This document shows, piece by piece, positions 24,113-34,418 of a stretch of DNA of 64,000 nt. The stretch comes from Hydrangea macrophylla (taxonomy: Eukaryota; Streptophyta; Magnoliopsida; Cornales; Hydrangeaceae). Under the pieces are notes generated by a model that saw nothing but the letters and a program-made list of their open reading frames with translations, had not been told where the DNA came from and did no database searches. Both the position numbers and the translations under genes were made by a program. The DNA lies in NCBI GenBank assembly GCA_033977485.1, contig CM066989.1, positions 35,094,595 through 35,158,594 of the forward strand, read 5' to 3'. Within the stretch, counting starts at the first letter, position 1; each line of letters starts with the position of its first letter.

Positions 24113-24978
24113 CCGCGGGATTGCTCCTCAGACTCCCAAAAAGTACATTTAGGCCCCCAGAGGTTTCAGTATTTGCGAAAGGCCATATTTCGTCCGAAAT
24201 TCATAGAAAATGCGTACGAACTCCAAATTAAGCTTGTGATATACTGTTGGAAAGGTAATGAAGTCTACTTTATATAAAAAATAGTTTGGAGTTAGGTCAC
24301 TTTGAAAAGTTTTGCGGTATTCGCGATAAAAACCGATTTAATCGTCTTTTTCACCTTCAAAAATTCATATTAAATTCGTTTTAAATCGAAAAATTACGTG
24401 CAATATACCGTTGGAAAGCCAATGACTTGTATTATCCATGAAAAATGTTTGAAAAATGGTACTGTACTCCAATTTTTGAGCCAACTTTTAGGTCAAATCA
24501 GTTAAACCTGGGATCTCCAAGAAGTTCTGGGAACCTCTGGGAGCTCCCAAGAGCTGACGTTTTCGTTCGATTTTCTTTTAAAACTCGTTTTAGTATTTTT
24601 TACATGATCTAGAATGATCTAAAAACTTTTCGGTGAATTTGGATGATTTTGGTCAAACCTTTGTCAAACCTTGTTAAACATAGGTCAAACCAGTCAACGG
24701 GGACTTTTCGGGACTTCTGGGGGCCTCTAGGAGCTGACAATTTCATTTGATGTTGCTTTAAAACTCATTATACCACTTTTCTTATGATGTAGCATGCTTA
24801 CAGAACTTTCGATCCAAATTTGGGAGTTTTTGGCCTTTCAGGGGTATTTTGGTCATTATGAGCATTTTGAGAGATATAACTAACTTCCAGGAGTCCTTTT
24901 TGAGTCTTTTTCGATCATTGTGAACCACCAAGCTATGGGTCTCCTAAATCTGATAGTCGACAAAATGGGGTGTCTACA

Positions 24979-24994
24979 GTTTGTCCCTCTTTGG
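24979..24994 (-). other. Polypurine tract of element A
   Basis: Element strand CCAAAGAGGGACAAAC directly upstream of the 3' LTR start TGTAGACACC. Element E has GAAGAGGGGCAAAC in the same place. Confidence 0.85.
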
Positions 24995-25144
24995 CATGAA
25001 CTTGCGTGACAACGCATGTCGCAAGCGAGTGCCAAAGCTTTAAAGAGGTAGGTCTTTTGGAGGCTATAGATTTAGGATAAAAGCATTGCAAAAGATGCAA
25101 GGATGATGCTGCGGTCAGTGTTGGTCGCGCTCTGTGTGAGCTAC

Positions 25145-25179
25145 CTACGTATCCCAAAGGGAATCAGACCAGGACGTAG
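25145..25179 (-). other. Nested inverted-repeat motif, 3'-terminal copy in A
   Basis: Outer arms CTACGT/ACGTAG enclose inner TCCC-AAA-GGGA. About 170 bp inside the 3' LTR. Element E has the same motif at the same relative place. Confidence 0.8.
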
Positions 25180-25329
25180 TTCGGGGCACAAAGGAACAAA
25201 TTACACATGCACAACAAGACAGGTGGATGCTATGCTATGAGGATGATATGCAATGCATGGATGTGATATGAACTGTGTACTGAGTCCTAATGTGATTTTA
25301 TTATGACTATGGTGTATTTGCCAACCTTA

Positions 25330-25850
25330 ACGGGTTTTGTGCATGCTTTTATGGTACTGATAATCCTAGCATGAGCTAATGTTGTGGGGTATGCCACTTC
25401 GAGTGGGCTTGTGTTGTGCTAGTGCTTGTGGTCCTAGTACACGTGTTCTGTGTATTTGCCACTCTTAGTAGGTTTGGTGATCTATGCTTTGCTACAACTA
25501 ATAGACTCGTGAGGGAACTCGACCCGGTGGTATTACCCAAGGAAGAGCGTGGTGCTCAAAATGATATTAGGGTACTCAAAAGAGTGCTTGTGGTGTATTT
25601 ACCACCCCTAGTGGACTTGTGATCTATCCTTCACTATGATTAATAGGCTTGTGAGGGATCTCGACCTGGAGGTCTTACCCAAGGAAGAGCATAGTTCTCA
25701 AAGTGATAACATGGTGCTCAAAAGAGTGCTTGTGGTGTGTTTGCCACTCCTAGGGGGCTATGTGACTTGTGTGTGTCACAACCGTTGGGCTATGTGTCAT
25801 GTTATGCCCAATTTGTTGTGTTTGGTGAGTGAAGTAACCCTCTAGACTTG
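25330..25850 (-). repeat. CCAC/GTGG arm-loop-arm repeats in A
   Basis: Degenerate units such as GCCACTTCGAGTGGGC (25390), ACCACCCCTAGTGGAC (about 25600) and GCCACTCCTAGGGGGC (about 25742), along with a 120-140 bp block repeat carrying TTACCCAAGGAAGAGC. Non-coding. Confidence 0.65.
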
Positions 25851-25899
25851 ACTCGTGCTCTCCTTAATTGTGATACTAAGACTCGGTGACTCTCAGATT

Positions 25900-26420
25900 C
25901 TCAATAGTGATCCTCAATTCTTGACGGTGCTTATGTGTTCCTCAAATCTTCAACGGTGCTTCTCAAAGCTTCTTGATTCTCAACGGTGTTCTTCAAATCT
26001 TAACGATGCTCCTTAAATCTTTAATGATGCTCCTCGGCACTTCAATGACGCTTGTCAACTCTTCTAATGCTCCTCAACACATATGATGTTCCTCAATGCT
26101 TCAACAATACATCTCAAGTCTTATGATGTTCCTCAATGCTCCAACAATGCTTCTCAACTTTTTCGATGTTCCTCGATGCTCTTCAACTCTCCTGATGTTC
26201 CTCGATGCTCCAACAATACTTCTCAACTCTTCTGATGTTCCTCAATGCTCTAACAATGCTTCTCAACTCTTATGATGTTCCTCGATGGTCCAACAATGCT
26301 TCTCAACTTTTTTGATGTTCCTCGATGCTTCTCAACTCTCTTGATGTTCCTCGATGCTCCAACAATGCTTCTCAACTCTTCTGATGTTACTCAATGCTCC
26401 TCTAATCTCTGGACCCTAAA
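25900..26420 (-). repeat. Tandem array, about 40-bp unit, in A
   Basis: GATGTTCCTCGATGCTCCA and CAATGCTTCTCAACTCTT alternate repeatedly from about 26080, with shortened units. The 25900-26080 part is more divergent. Confidence 0.85.
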
Positions 26421-27190
26421 ACATTCTCACAAAACATATCATCAGCAAACCTGGACTCTGACCCCAAAAATACCTCAATAACACATCTTATCAATACATA
26501 TGGACTCTGAGCCTTAAAACAACACATCTCATCGACACACCTCATCAACACATCTAGACTCTGATTGGATCAGCATTAATTTCTTGGTGTTAGCAATATT
26601 TCCTCCGATCAGCCGCCTTAAGAAACAACTATCGGTTGTAGTTTACAACCACTTACGAGTTTATGCCTTTCATACTTAGGACACTATTCATGTTGAGACC
26701 TTTACTGGTGCAGTAATGATGTTTGGTACTTCTGTTTGTATCCACATTTTTTATAATTGGGAATTACCTTAAACCCACACATTTGAGACCATCAGGACGA
26801 ATGGACTTAACGTGAATGACGATGACAAGGAAAGTTGGGTTAGTTTGTTGAAACCTCGATCTCTAACACACTTTTGATCAGTTACTACTAACTCAAACAA
26901 AGAAAGATTGATTCGGACATGAAATTCTCAAATTGCCATGATCCAACGTGCCTTCATCATGAATGATGTACATCTCATCTTTATGTTCACTCCTCATCTT
27001 AATATGATAGCACTCTGCTGGTAAATCTAGTTTTTGAAAATTTATCCCTATTGATCTAATTAATTCTCTACTTCTCCCAGGAAGTGTTTTGAATTAGTGC
27101 CTTAGCTTTTAGAATAAAAGATGCTCTATTTCAAAATTTTCAAAATAACTTGGTGACTTGAAAACTCGCCCTTGGTATGAAGGGATAGTG
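26421..27190 (-). other. Non-coding block shared by A and E
   Basis: Matches 50380-50740 of element E in pieces (CTTAAACCCACACA-TTGAGACCAT; TTAGTGCCTTAGCTTTTAGAATAAAAGA). No frame is convincingly conserved. Confidence 0.55.
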
Positions 27191-27420
27191 TTAGGAAAAC
27201 GGAGTTTGCCCCTAGTTTGAGGCGTAGGAAGTGGAATTCATAGCCAAACAAGGTGGGTGACCAAATTTTGCCCCTAGTTTGGACAATGGTTTATTGGAGG
27301 TTTTAGGCAAACGAGGTAGGCGACCAAAGTTTGCCCCTAGATAGTAAAATTTAGGCAAACGAGGCGGGTAGTCGAAGTTTGCCCCTAGTATGGAAGGTGA
27401 TTTCTGGCTTGAGGCAAGGA
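27190..27420 (-). repeat. Polypurine-like repeats in A 3' region
   Basis: Four copies of (G)TTTGCCCCTAG near 27204, 27273, 27331 and 27378. Two are preceded by an inverted GGCAAACGAGG. The element-strand core GGGGCAAAC equals the polypurine tract of element E. Confidence 0.75.
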
Positions 27421-27598
27421 CCATGACTTATATCTTATATGCTCATAACTTTTGTCTAGGCACTGGTGAAGTAACCTAGCGAGCTATTTTCTCTCTTTTG
27501 TTATTGCTCACTCTAAATTTAGTTCTAATTTTTGCCTAGGCATCCTTTCAGATTTTCAACCTAGCGAGCCATCCTTCTTTTCTTTTTAAAACGTTTGC

Positions 27599-27945
27599 CT
27601 ACGTATCCCCGAGTGGGGATCAGGTCAACCGTAGTTTGGGCCAAGGCTTTGAAAGAAGATGAGTTAATATTGGTGTCGACCGAACCGATGTGGTTGTCTA
27701 CGTATCCCCTAGTAGGAATCAGGTCGAGCGTAGTTCAAGATAAGGTCTTACAAAAGAGGGGGGGGGTTGATTATGATGGTGTCGACGGAACCGATGCGGT
27801 TGCCTACGTATCCCCAAATGGGAATCAGGTCAAGCGTAGTTTAAGACAAGGTCTTGAAAAAGATCGGGGGTTGATTATGATGGTGTCGACCAAACCGATG
27901 TGGTTGTCTATGTATCCTCGAGTGGGAATCAGGTCGAGCGTAGTT
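27599..27945 (-). repeat. Four about 102-bp repeats with nested CTACG motif
   Basis: Copies begin near 27599, 27699, 27803 and 27906. Each has CTACG(T)...CGTAG outer arms around an ATCCC/GGGAT-type inner stem. The first is perfect (ATCCCC-GAGT-GGGGAT). Coding potential of the plus frame is a by-product of the repeat. Confidence 0.8.
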
Positions 27946-28080
27946 CAAGCCAAAAGGGTTTGAAAATCAATACCTTGAAGTGTACAATTCTCTGTATCAC
28001 AAAAATTTTCTTTCTTTCATTTTTTCCATCATTTTGATTGCCTTGGGTCAGATCTTGGAAATCAATTCCTTTTAGCTCTA

Positions 28081-28125
28081 ACTTTTGCCTAGGTGCCCTT
28101 TCAGGTTTTCAACCTAGCGAGCATT
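28081..28125 (-). other. CCTAGG stem with GAAA loop in A
   Basis: Element strand: GCTAGG, spacer, CCT-GAAA-GGG, then CCTAGG. Related copies at 27463-27490 and 27532-27570, and at 51845 and 51950 in E. Confidence 0.6.
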
Positions 28126-28699
28126 TCTCTTTTTTTTTTCTTTTTTTTTTAAAAATGGAAATGAAACTCACTGAAATGTTTGTCTACCATTAAGGACCAA
28201 GTCTGAACAGATTTGCATGGCTATCAATTGTGTTGGGCCCAAGGCTTTGAAATGGTGGAAAAGGGTGTTGGGAAAGCCCTAAATCAGTCTTAAGTATGTT
28301 TTTTTTTAGATTTGAGCAAAAGCATCTTTATATTCTTAAAGTAAGACTTATTCAATTCTCAGCTCTTCTTTGGGGTCAGCGCGAAATTAACTTTGACCTT
28401 TTCAGGAGTCTTTTTGTTGTTTGATGCAAAAATTTTTTAGTAGAGTAATATCCATGGTAATTTGAAAAGTGACACTTCAGTTCAATGATTCATGCATTTA
28501 TGACAAGACATCAGATTAAGCAAAATGAGATTTCATTCAATTAGCAAAAGAGAGGGATTACATTACTCGACACAGACCCATAACAACTCGATGACAGACA
28601 GACTTAACTAAAAGACCAAACTTGAAATAGACTCAAAACATAGAACATACTCGACTTGGTCTCAAATAGAGTGTCACGGTGACTTGCTTATTCTTTTTA

Positions 28700-30144
28700 T
28701 TATACTTTTTTTTAGCAGAGGTTCCAGACACCATCACTTAGTTTCAACAATCATTGGCCTCAGCGAATGGATAGGCCTGGGGCTTAGGTTAAATGAAGCT
28801 AACATTTTGGGTAACATGGGGCTGGATGGATGGTTGCTCAATAATTCTTCGATCGATGAGGTCTTGGATATTATGGCAGAGGCGTATGCACCGGTCGGTG
28901 TCATAACCTAGGCCTTGGTGGTAGGTGCAGTGTTTGGATAGGTCACAATTAGGTGGTAGGGGATCAGCACGAGGCTGAAGGAGTTGGAAGTGCCCCTTTT
29001 TTAGCAGGCGGCCTAAGGCTACGGAGGGGGAGATATCTAGCGTGGAAAATTCACGAGGTACCCTGTTTTGGTAAGGGTGGCTAGGTGAGCTGTTTTGGTT
29101 TGTGAGCTGGTATGGTCAGGGAGAATAGGCCATGGGTTGGTTACTAAGGGTGTTGACATTCGAAGGGTTTCGGGAGTAGTCGGACCTTTTGGACTCGCTT
29201 TGTGATTCTTCATTCTTGATCTTCCCTTCCCTGATTACATCCTCAATTCTAGTCCCAATCTCAACCAGTTCTTCAAATGTTGAGATGGACTGGTAGAATA
29301 GTTTCCTATGGTACATCGGCTATAGATTCTTGATCAACATCCGAACTTTTTCCTTTTCGACTGGTTGGTGGGTCATTTAGGCCACTTTGTTCCTTCATCT
29401 GCTCAAGAACGCAGTGAAGGACTCATTGAAGTTCTACTGGGTAGTCTCCAGATCCTGGATGCTAACATCAAGCTCTTGGTTATAGGAGTAATGATCAACA
29501 AAGACCTGGACTATATCTTCCAAAGTCCACGTCTTAGAAACCTCCAAGGTCTGAAACCAGGATAGAGTAGCCTTGGCAAGGGTTTGAGGGAACAACATTG
29601 CGATGTGCTCATGGGTGTAGCCCATTGATCAGAAAACACTCAAGCAGAACTTTACGTGGCTCTTCAGATTCCCTGTTCCATTAAAACGATCAATTTCAGG
29701 CATCTTAAAGTTCTCAGGTAGCTTTAATTTGTTGGGCTCAAACAATCCTTGTAGATCTAACATGTAATCGTCGGCTCCTTTACTCTTTCTCAGTATGTTC
29801 TCAAGCTTATTGACCTTATCCAGTTTTTCTTGAATTTTCTTGTTAAGTACAGACGATGGGGCCCCATTGAACCAGTCATCATCTACATTTTCTGGTGCTA
29901 TGGTAGGAGGTGGTACAAGTCCTTGCAGTGGTGGTGGAATAAACCCTGGTGGTGGTGGCAGAAATCCTGGTGGATATTGCGGCTGTTGTTGCCTTAATTC
30001 TTCTATAAAGGTTAAAACTTGGGCCAACGGTCAAATTGTTGACTGATCATTTCTATCATTCACGCTTCCAAATCTTTCGGATCCATAAAGCTGACTTTCG
30101 ACGGGGTGATTCTGAAAAGGTGGCTCCCTAATCCTTTGACTCAT
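28700..30144 (-). pseudogene. Ogre-like gag of element A, decayed
   Basis: ATG at 30144-30142. 29629-30027 keeps a Pro-rich segment, then VDDDWFNG and the capsid start PEIDRFNGTGNLKSHVKFC. 29434-29625 continues it (ATLSWFQTLE, DLETTQ), 29116-29316 has TFEELVEIGTRIEDVIREG. Near 28850-28960 lies a C-terminal finger-like motif (CTYHQ...C) followed by IQDLIDRRIIE. Stops and shifts separate the pieces. C's gag has the same segments, so this is gag of one family. Confidence 0.88.
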
Positions 30145-30429
30145 AATACAGATCTTGGGTGCTCAAAACTTGTACTAACATATAGATGTGAAGAGACTGT
30201 GTTAGACTTTGACGGTGATGATCGAGATGACAACTATAGTGACAAGTAAGGATTGACTCGTGTACACACTGACCATCACAGTGTATGCAGACTGATGAAG
30301 CAAGCATGTGGATGCAAGGCCTAATCTACATGATGCTACTACTCCTAACAGATATCAGTTAAACAAGTAGGGTCCTAGCCATACAGAATGTGCTAACTTT
30401 ACTTTCCAGTATGATCGCCAAGGGATAAG

Positions 30430-31140
30430 AGGAATTTTCAGTGGCTATGGAAGTTTCTAGAAGAAATACGAATTTCTGGTTGATTTGGACTGAACTGTTT
30501 GGAGAAACTGGTATTTTGGGTACTTCTGACAGAGTTTCTGGGAAAACTTGGATTTTTGGGCATTTGAGAGTTTTTAGGGGAAAAGAGGGGTTTCTGGGTG
30601 ACTTGGACAGAGTTGCTAAGAAAAGCAGGGATATCTGGATAGTTTGGGTAGTGTTTTGGGAGAAACAGGAATATTTAGGTGAGTTTCTAGGAAATGGGAA
30701 TTTCTAAGAAGCTTAGGTAGAGGTTCAGAAGAAACAAGGATTTTCTGCAATTTTAGGTGAAACAAAGATACCTAGGGAGTTCGAATATGATTTCTGGGAG
30801 AAGCGGGAATATCTGGGTGATTCAGACAGAGTTTCTGGGAGAGATAAGTATATTGGAGTTTCTGGGAAAAACTGAGATTTCAGTGTAATTTGGTGGATTT
30901 TGGCAAAGTTTCTTGAAAATAGGAATACTTGGTTAACTCAGACAGAGTTTATGAGCGAAACTGACATATCTGGGTGAGTTAGATAGAGTTTCCAGGAGAA
31001 ATAGGTATATTGGGGTTTCTAGGAGAAACTGAGATTTCTGGGTAATCTGGGGATTTGGACAGAGTTTATGAGAGAAATAGGTATTTTCTGGAAAATTCGG
31101 GAGATTTGGGTAGAGTTTTTGGGAGAAGCAGGTGATGATG
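30430..31140 (-). repeat. Degenerate repeats in A leader
   Basis: Recurrent GTTTCTGGGAGAAAC and GGGTGATTTGGACAGAGT phrases, roughly 50-60 bp per unit, between primer site and gag. Too diverged to fix the period by eye. Many units contain a TTTCT...AGAAA inverted pair. Confidence 0.7.
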
Positions 31141-31732
31141 GTGATCATACTGTCTAGCAAGTTTCATACTCCGATGCCTTAGGACCGATAAACAAGGTTT
31201 GCGGTGTGTATCTTTGTGAACATGGAGCAGACATCCTTATCATGGTGCCTAGGCAGGTCAACTCAATGTAATCACATGTGAGTGATTGCCTTGGGAATCA
31301 TAAGAAAGAGGTTCTGTTCTATGCCACATAAGCGTCTACACCGTACAGGTAATCCCATCAGGGCATACATCAGTTATATCACATTGTCCTATCTGAAAAG
31401 ATAAATTAACAATCCTATGAAAGGTTCTATAGGCATCTATATGCAAAGGCAGAGTTTAGTCAAAGAGGGTCCATTGACGAGAGTTCCAATATACCATCAA
31501 AGAGACAGTACAAAAGTTGTTACTCTTTTTGATATACCTTGGAAGTTACAGTATCAACGGTGACTTGTGCCCTAGCACAGCAAGACCTGAACAATGTCAG
31601 TGCTGCGTTTCACACACAGTCGGAGGGGAAATGTAGAAGTGCAATGCGGTGAACCAAACACAATAAAAAGATGATTTTAAGGATGCTTCTTATGAGTCAA
31701 GCCTTTGTATTATTTTGTTTTGAAAATAAAAA

Positions 31733-31750
31733 TCCCCAGCAGAGTCGCCA
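31733..31750 (-). other. Primer-binding site, tRNA-Arg type, short form (A)
   Basis: Element strand TGGCGACTCTGCTGGGGA. Directly after it the sequence turns to T-rich leader, unlike E and C, where the tRNA match extends to 50 nt. Confidence 0.9.
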
Positions 31751-31753
31751 GAT

Positions 31754-32532
31754 TCTGGACACGCGGCCACCGTGAGCCCACCCCCGTTTTGTTCCCGGCG
31801 GGGTTACGAAATTGATTTTCCTTTGTTTTGAAATTAATTTGAAAAAGGGTAGGAAAGGTATGTTGAAAACAGATAAAGAGTCACCACTTGGTCTTTAAGA
31901 AACCAAGAAACATATTTTTGACTCACCCAAATGGATAAAGGGCACCGGCCCTTCATAACCAAAGAACTTGGCTCGGGGTTTTGATATAAGAGAGGAAGGA
32001 GCCTTTGTCACAACTAAAACACCCTCAACTCGCCCTGTCTCTCGATGGGTCTCAATTAGCATCCAAATAATCATCTTATACTATGTTTGATTTAGCAATT
32101 AATACTATGATAGTATATTACAACACATAAGAAATCTTGAAATGGAAGATATAGAGATAAGATATCATTCATAAGATCTAAGCCAAATATCACATAATGC
32201 AAAAGTGAAAGATAACACAAACAAACCTAGGAAAAATTGTCTAATCACATATCAAATAATCAAGTTTTCCTAGTCTAGAAGGGGGACAAGAATTGTTCTT
32301 GAAACAAATAATCAAAGAAAAAAATGCTTAGCAAGCTAGTTATGATGCATGTTAATATTTGAGAAAAGAAGATCTCTCAATCCCCGGGACGGATGAGAAG
32401 GTATGATTAGATCGTGTGATCAAGTTCATTCCTTATAATCTCCTTAGATTAGGAGTCACAAAAACTCCAAATCTTGCATGGATGCAATGCATAATCCTAG
32501 AATGTGCAAAGGTTGTAGTGTGTTTGTATAAT
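31754..32532 (-). repeat. Element A 5' LTR, first piece
   Basis: Matches 13194-14400 (TCTGGACACGCGGCC against TGTGGACATGCGGCC) without the MITE. Interrupted at 32533 by LTR D. Confidence 0.9.
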
Positions 32533-34158
32533 TGTTGGATCGTGCAATGCGTTTAGAAGGGTCCTGGCGTTCTCCCTCGACAGTGTCCCACGACGGATCC
32601 CAAGGAGCACACTTCAGGGAAAACTAGGACTTCCTCATGTGATCCTAGAGACAAAGAGTCACCACCTAATTTTTATCGGGAATTAGGAAACCCAAGTTTG
32701 ACTCGCCCAAAATTGAATAAGGTTACTCACCCTTCATTATCAGAAACTAGGTTCGGTGGTCTTAGTACGAGAGGGGAAGGAGCCCAAGCAGGACTAAAGC
32801 ACCCCCTCCTCGCCCTACCGAATGGTAGGCCTTGATTCAAATATCCTTGTTCTTAATTCATAATTGGTGTTGTTTCCTCATACATACTAGATATATATAC
32901 ATGTCAAAAAGGGAACATCTAGGAAAGTCATGTCAATAGATTAAATAAAGTAGAAGTTGGATGCACTTGCAATATAAGAGAAAGGTATACTCACAGTGGC
33001 TAGTCCCGCCCTGGACCAATCCAAGTAAAGGAAACATGTCAAGGTATGCAAAAAGGAACGACAAGACTTACATTGGTTTGACTCAAGTGGAGTCACAAAA
33101 AGCAAAAAGAAAGGAAACGTGTACTGCAATCATGCAACAATCCTAGATAAGATGTCTCTAACACATAAGCACCTAAATAGAGACTATCCTAAAGGAATTG
33201 TGTCGTTGAAAACAAAGTTGCAAGCCTAGAAAAATTCTAAGAGAAGGGATAGAGATAGTACACAATACATGGGCACTAAGCCACATGTAGACGAGGCAAA
33301 CCCACAAATCAAAGTCCGGATCCACGGCATTCAATTCTTTGCACTAAGACACCAAGAAATACCCAAGCATTGCAAAAACACAAGCAAACAAATAATATAC
33401 CTGAAAGACAAGTAGAAGATGTCATCAATCAAATTTCCATATTCAGTAACCTCAAATGAATCCTATCAAAATTGGTCTTAAACATGAGCTAGATTAAAAC
33501 CTTTTTACAGAAAGTTAGATACATGTCTTAGGGAACTTCTCCAAAAAGTAGAACCTCTTTACCATTTTTGAAGTTTGAGAAATAAGAGTTTTGAGAACAG
33601 TGGACCAGGACTATCCACTGTTCTTGTAAAAATCATAATTAATTCTACGAAAATTAGGTGAAGCTCTATTTGGTATCAAAAGAAATCTATTTCATTGTAG
33701 TTTATGAAAAAAAATAATCTCATGGACATGTCATGATCTTAAGGTTTCTGAAAAGTTGTTTTAAACAGACTGTGTTATTCTGGAAATTTGGTATCATTTG
33801 ACAAATGAATGCCAAACACAATAGAAGTATAATAGAAGTTCATGAATCATGTTAATCAAGTTATTCTATGCTTTTAATCTCTCATCCATTTATCCTAGAT
33901 GATTTCTAAACCAAGTTTTATTCATCAATAGTTGTTAAGTGATCTAGGTATGAACATTTTGTATACATAATCATAATTGTAGTTAAATCTAGAAAATTCC
34001 AGAATAATTGTATCAACTTCAAATGCTTAGAAAATGATCTTAACTCGATCGTATGCTTACGATTTACATCGGCATATAGATTAATTCATGATTCACTATT
34101 CTCTCTTGAATTGAAAGTATTTTGTAAGTATATTCACTTGTGTACTCTTGTGTGTATG
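32533..34158 (-). repeat. Solo LTR D, left piece
   Basis: Plus reading starts TGTTGGATCGTGC. The family is related to A and E by the GGAAGGAGCC, ACTAAAGCACCCCC and stem boxes but differs in most other sequence. The left flank ATAAT pairs with the right flank TACAT, which would be a TACAT duplication with one base lost. Interrupted at 34159 by an A' solo LTR. Confidence 0.75.
32814..32829 (-). other. Conserved 6-bp stem, LTR D version
   Basis: CCTACC-GAAT-GGTAGG, perfect stem with bases that differ from A and E at paired positions. Confidence 0.8.
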
Positions 34159-34402
34159 TGTGGACATCGGCATTTTGGGAGGGGCCCGCCTTTTAGGTTT
34201 GAAATTGTTGTGAAAAAGAAAAGAAAAGGTCTGTTGAAAACAGATACAGAGTCGCCACTTGGTCTTTAAGGAATCAAGAAACCTAATTTGACTCACCCAA
34301 GCAGATAAGGGCACCGGCCCTTCATAACCAAAGAACTTGGTTCGGGGTTTTGGTACGAGAGAGGAAGGAGCCTTTGTCACGACTAAAACACCCTCAACTC
34401 GC

Positions 34403-34418
34403 CCCGTCTTTCGACGGG
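34403..34418 (-). other. Conserved 6-bp stem with GAAA loop, A' version
   Basis: Element strand CCCGTC-GAAA-GACGGG, perfect. Confidence 0.85.

Larger units (their letters stand above)
22602..24978 (-). repeat. Element A 3' LTR, right piece
   Basis: Resumes the LTR after element B and matches 39205-40499 (A 5' LTR) and 35000-38261 (A' solo LTR) in order. Ends GGGGTGTCTACA at 24978. Contains a minus-strand TATA box and a palindrome cluster. The short frames at 22908-23126 and 23690-23947 are LTR sequence, not genes. Confidence 0.9.
24979..31753 (-). mobile_element. Internal region of gag-only Ogre-like element A
   Basis: Bounded by a polypurine tract on the left and a tRNA-Arg-type primer site on the right. 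Read on the minus strand: primer site, repeat-bearing leader, decayed gag, then 3.7 kb of non-coding repeat-rich sequence and no pol. The block order after gag matches element E. Confidence 0.88.

Noticed and set aside
24044..24277. 77-codon frame with a Cys pattern
   Set aside because: Falls in the LTR palindrome cluster; not open in A' or other copies.
29840..30046. Gly-rich plus frame
   Set aside because: Antisense of the Pro-rich part of element A gag.
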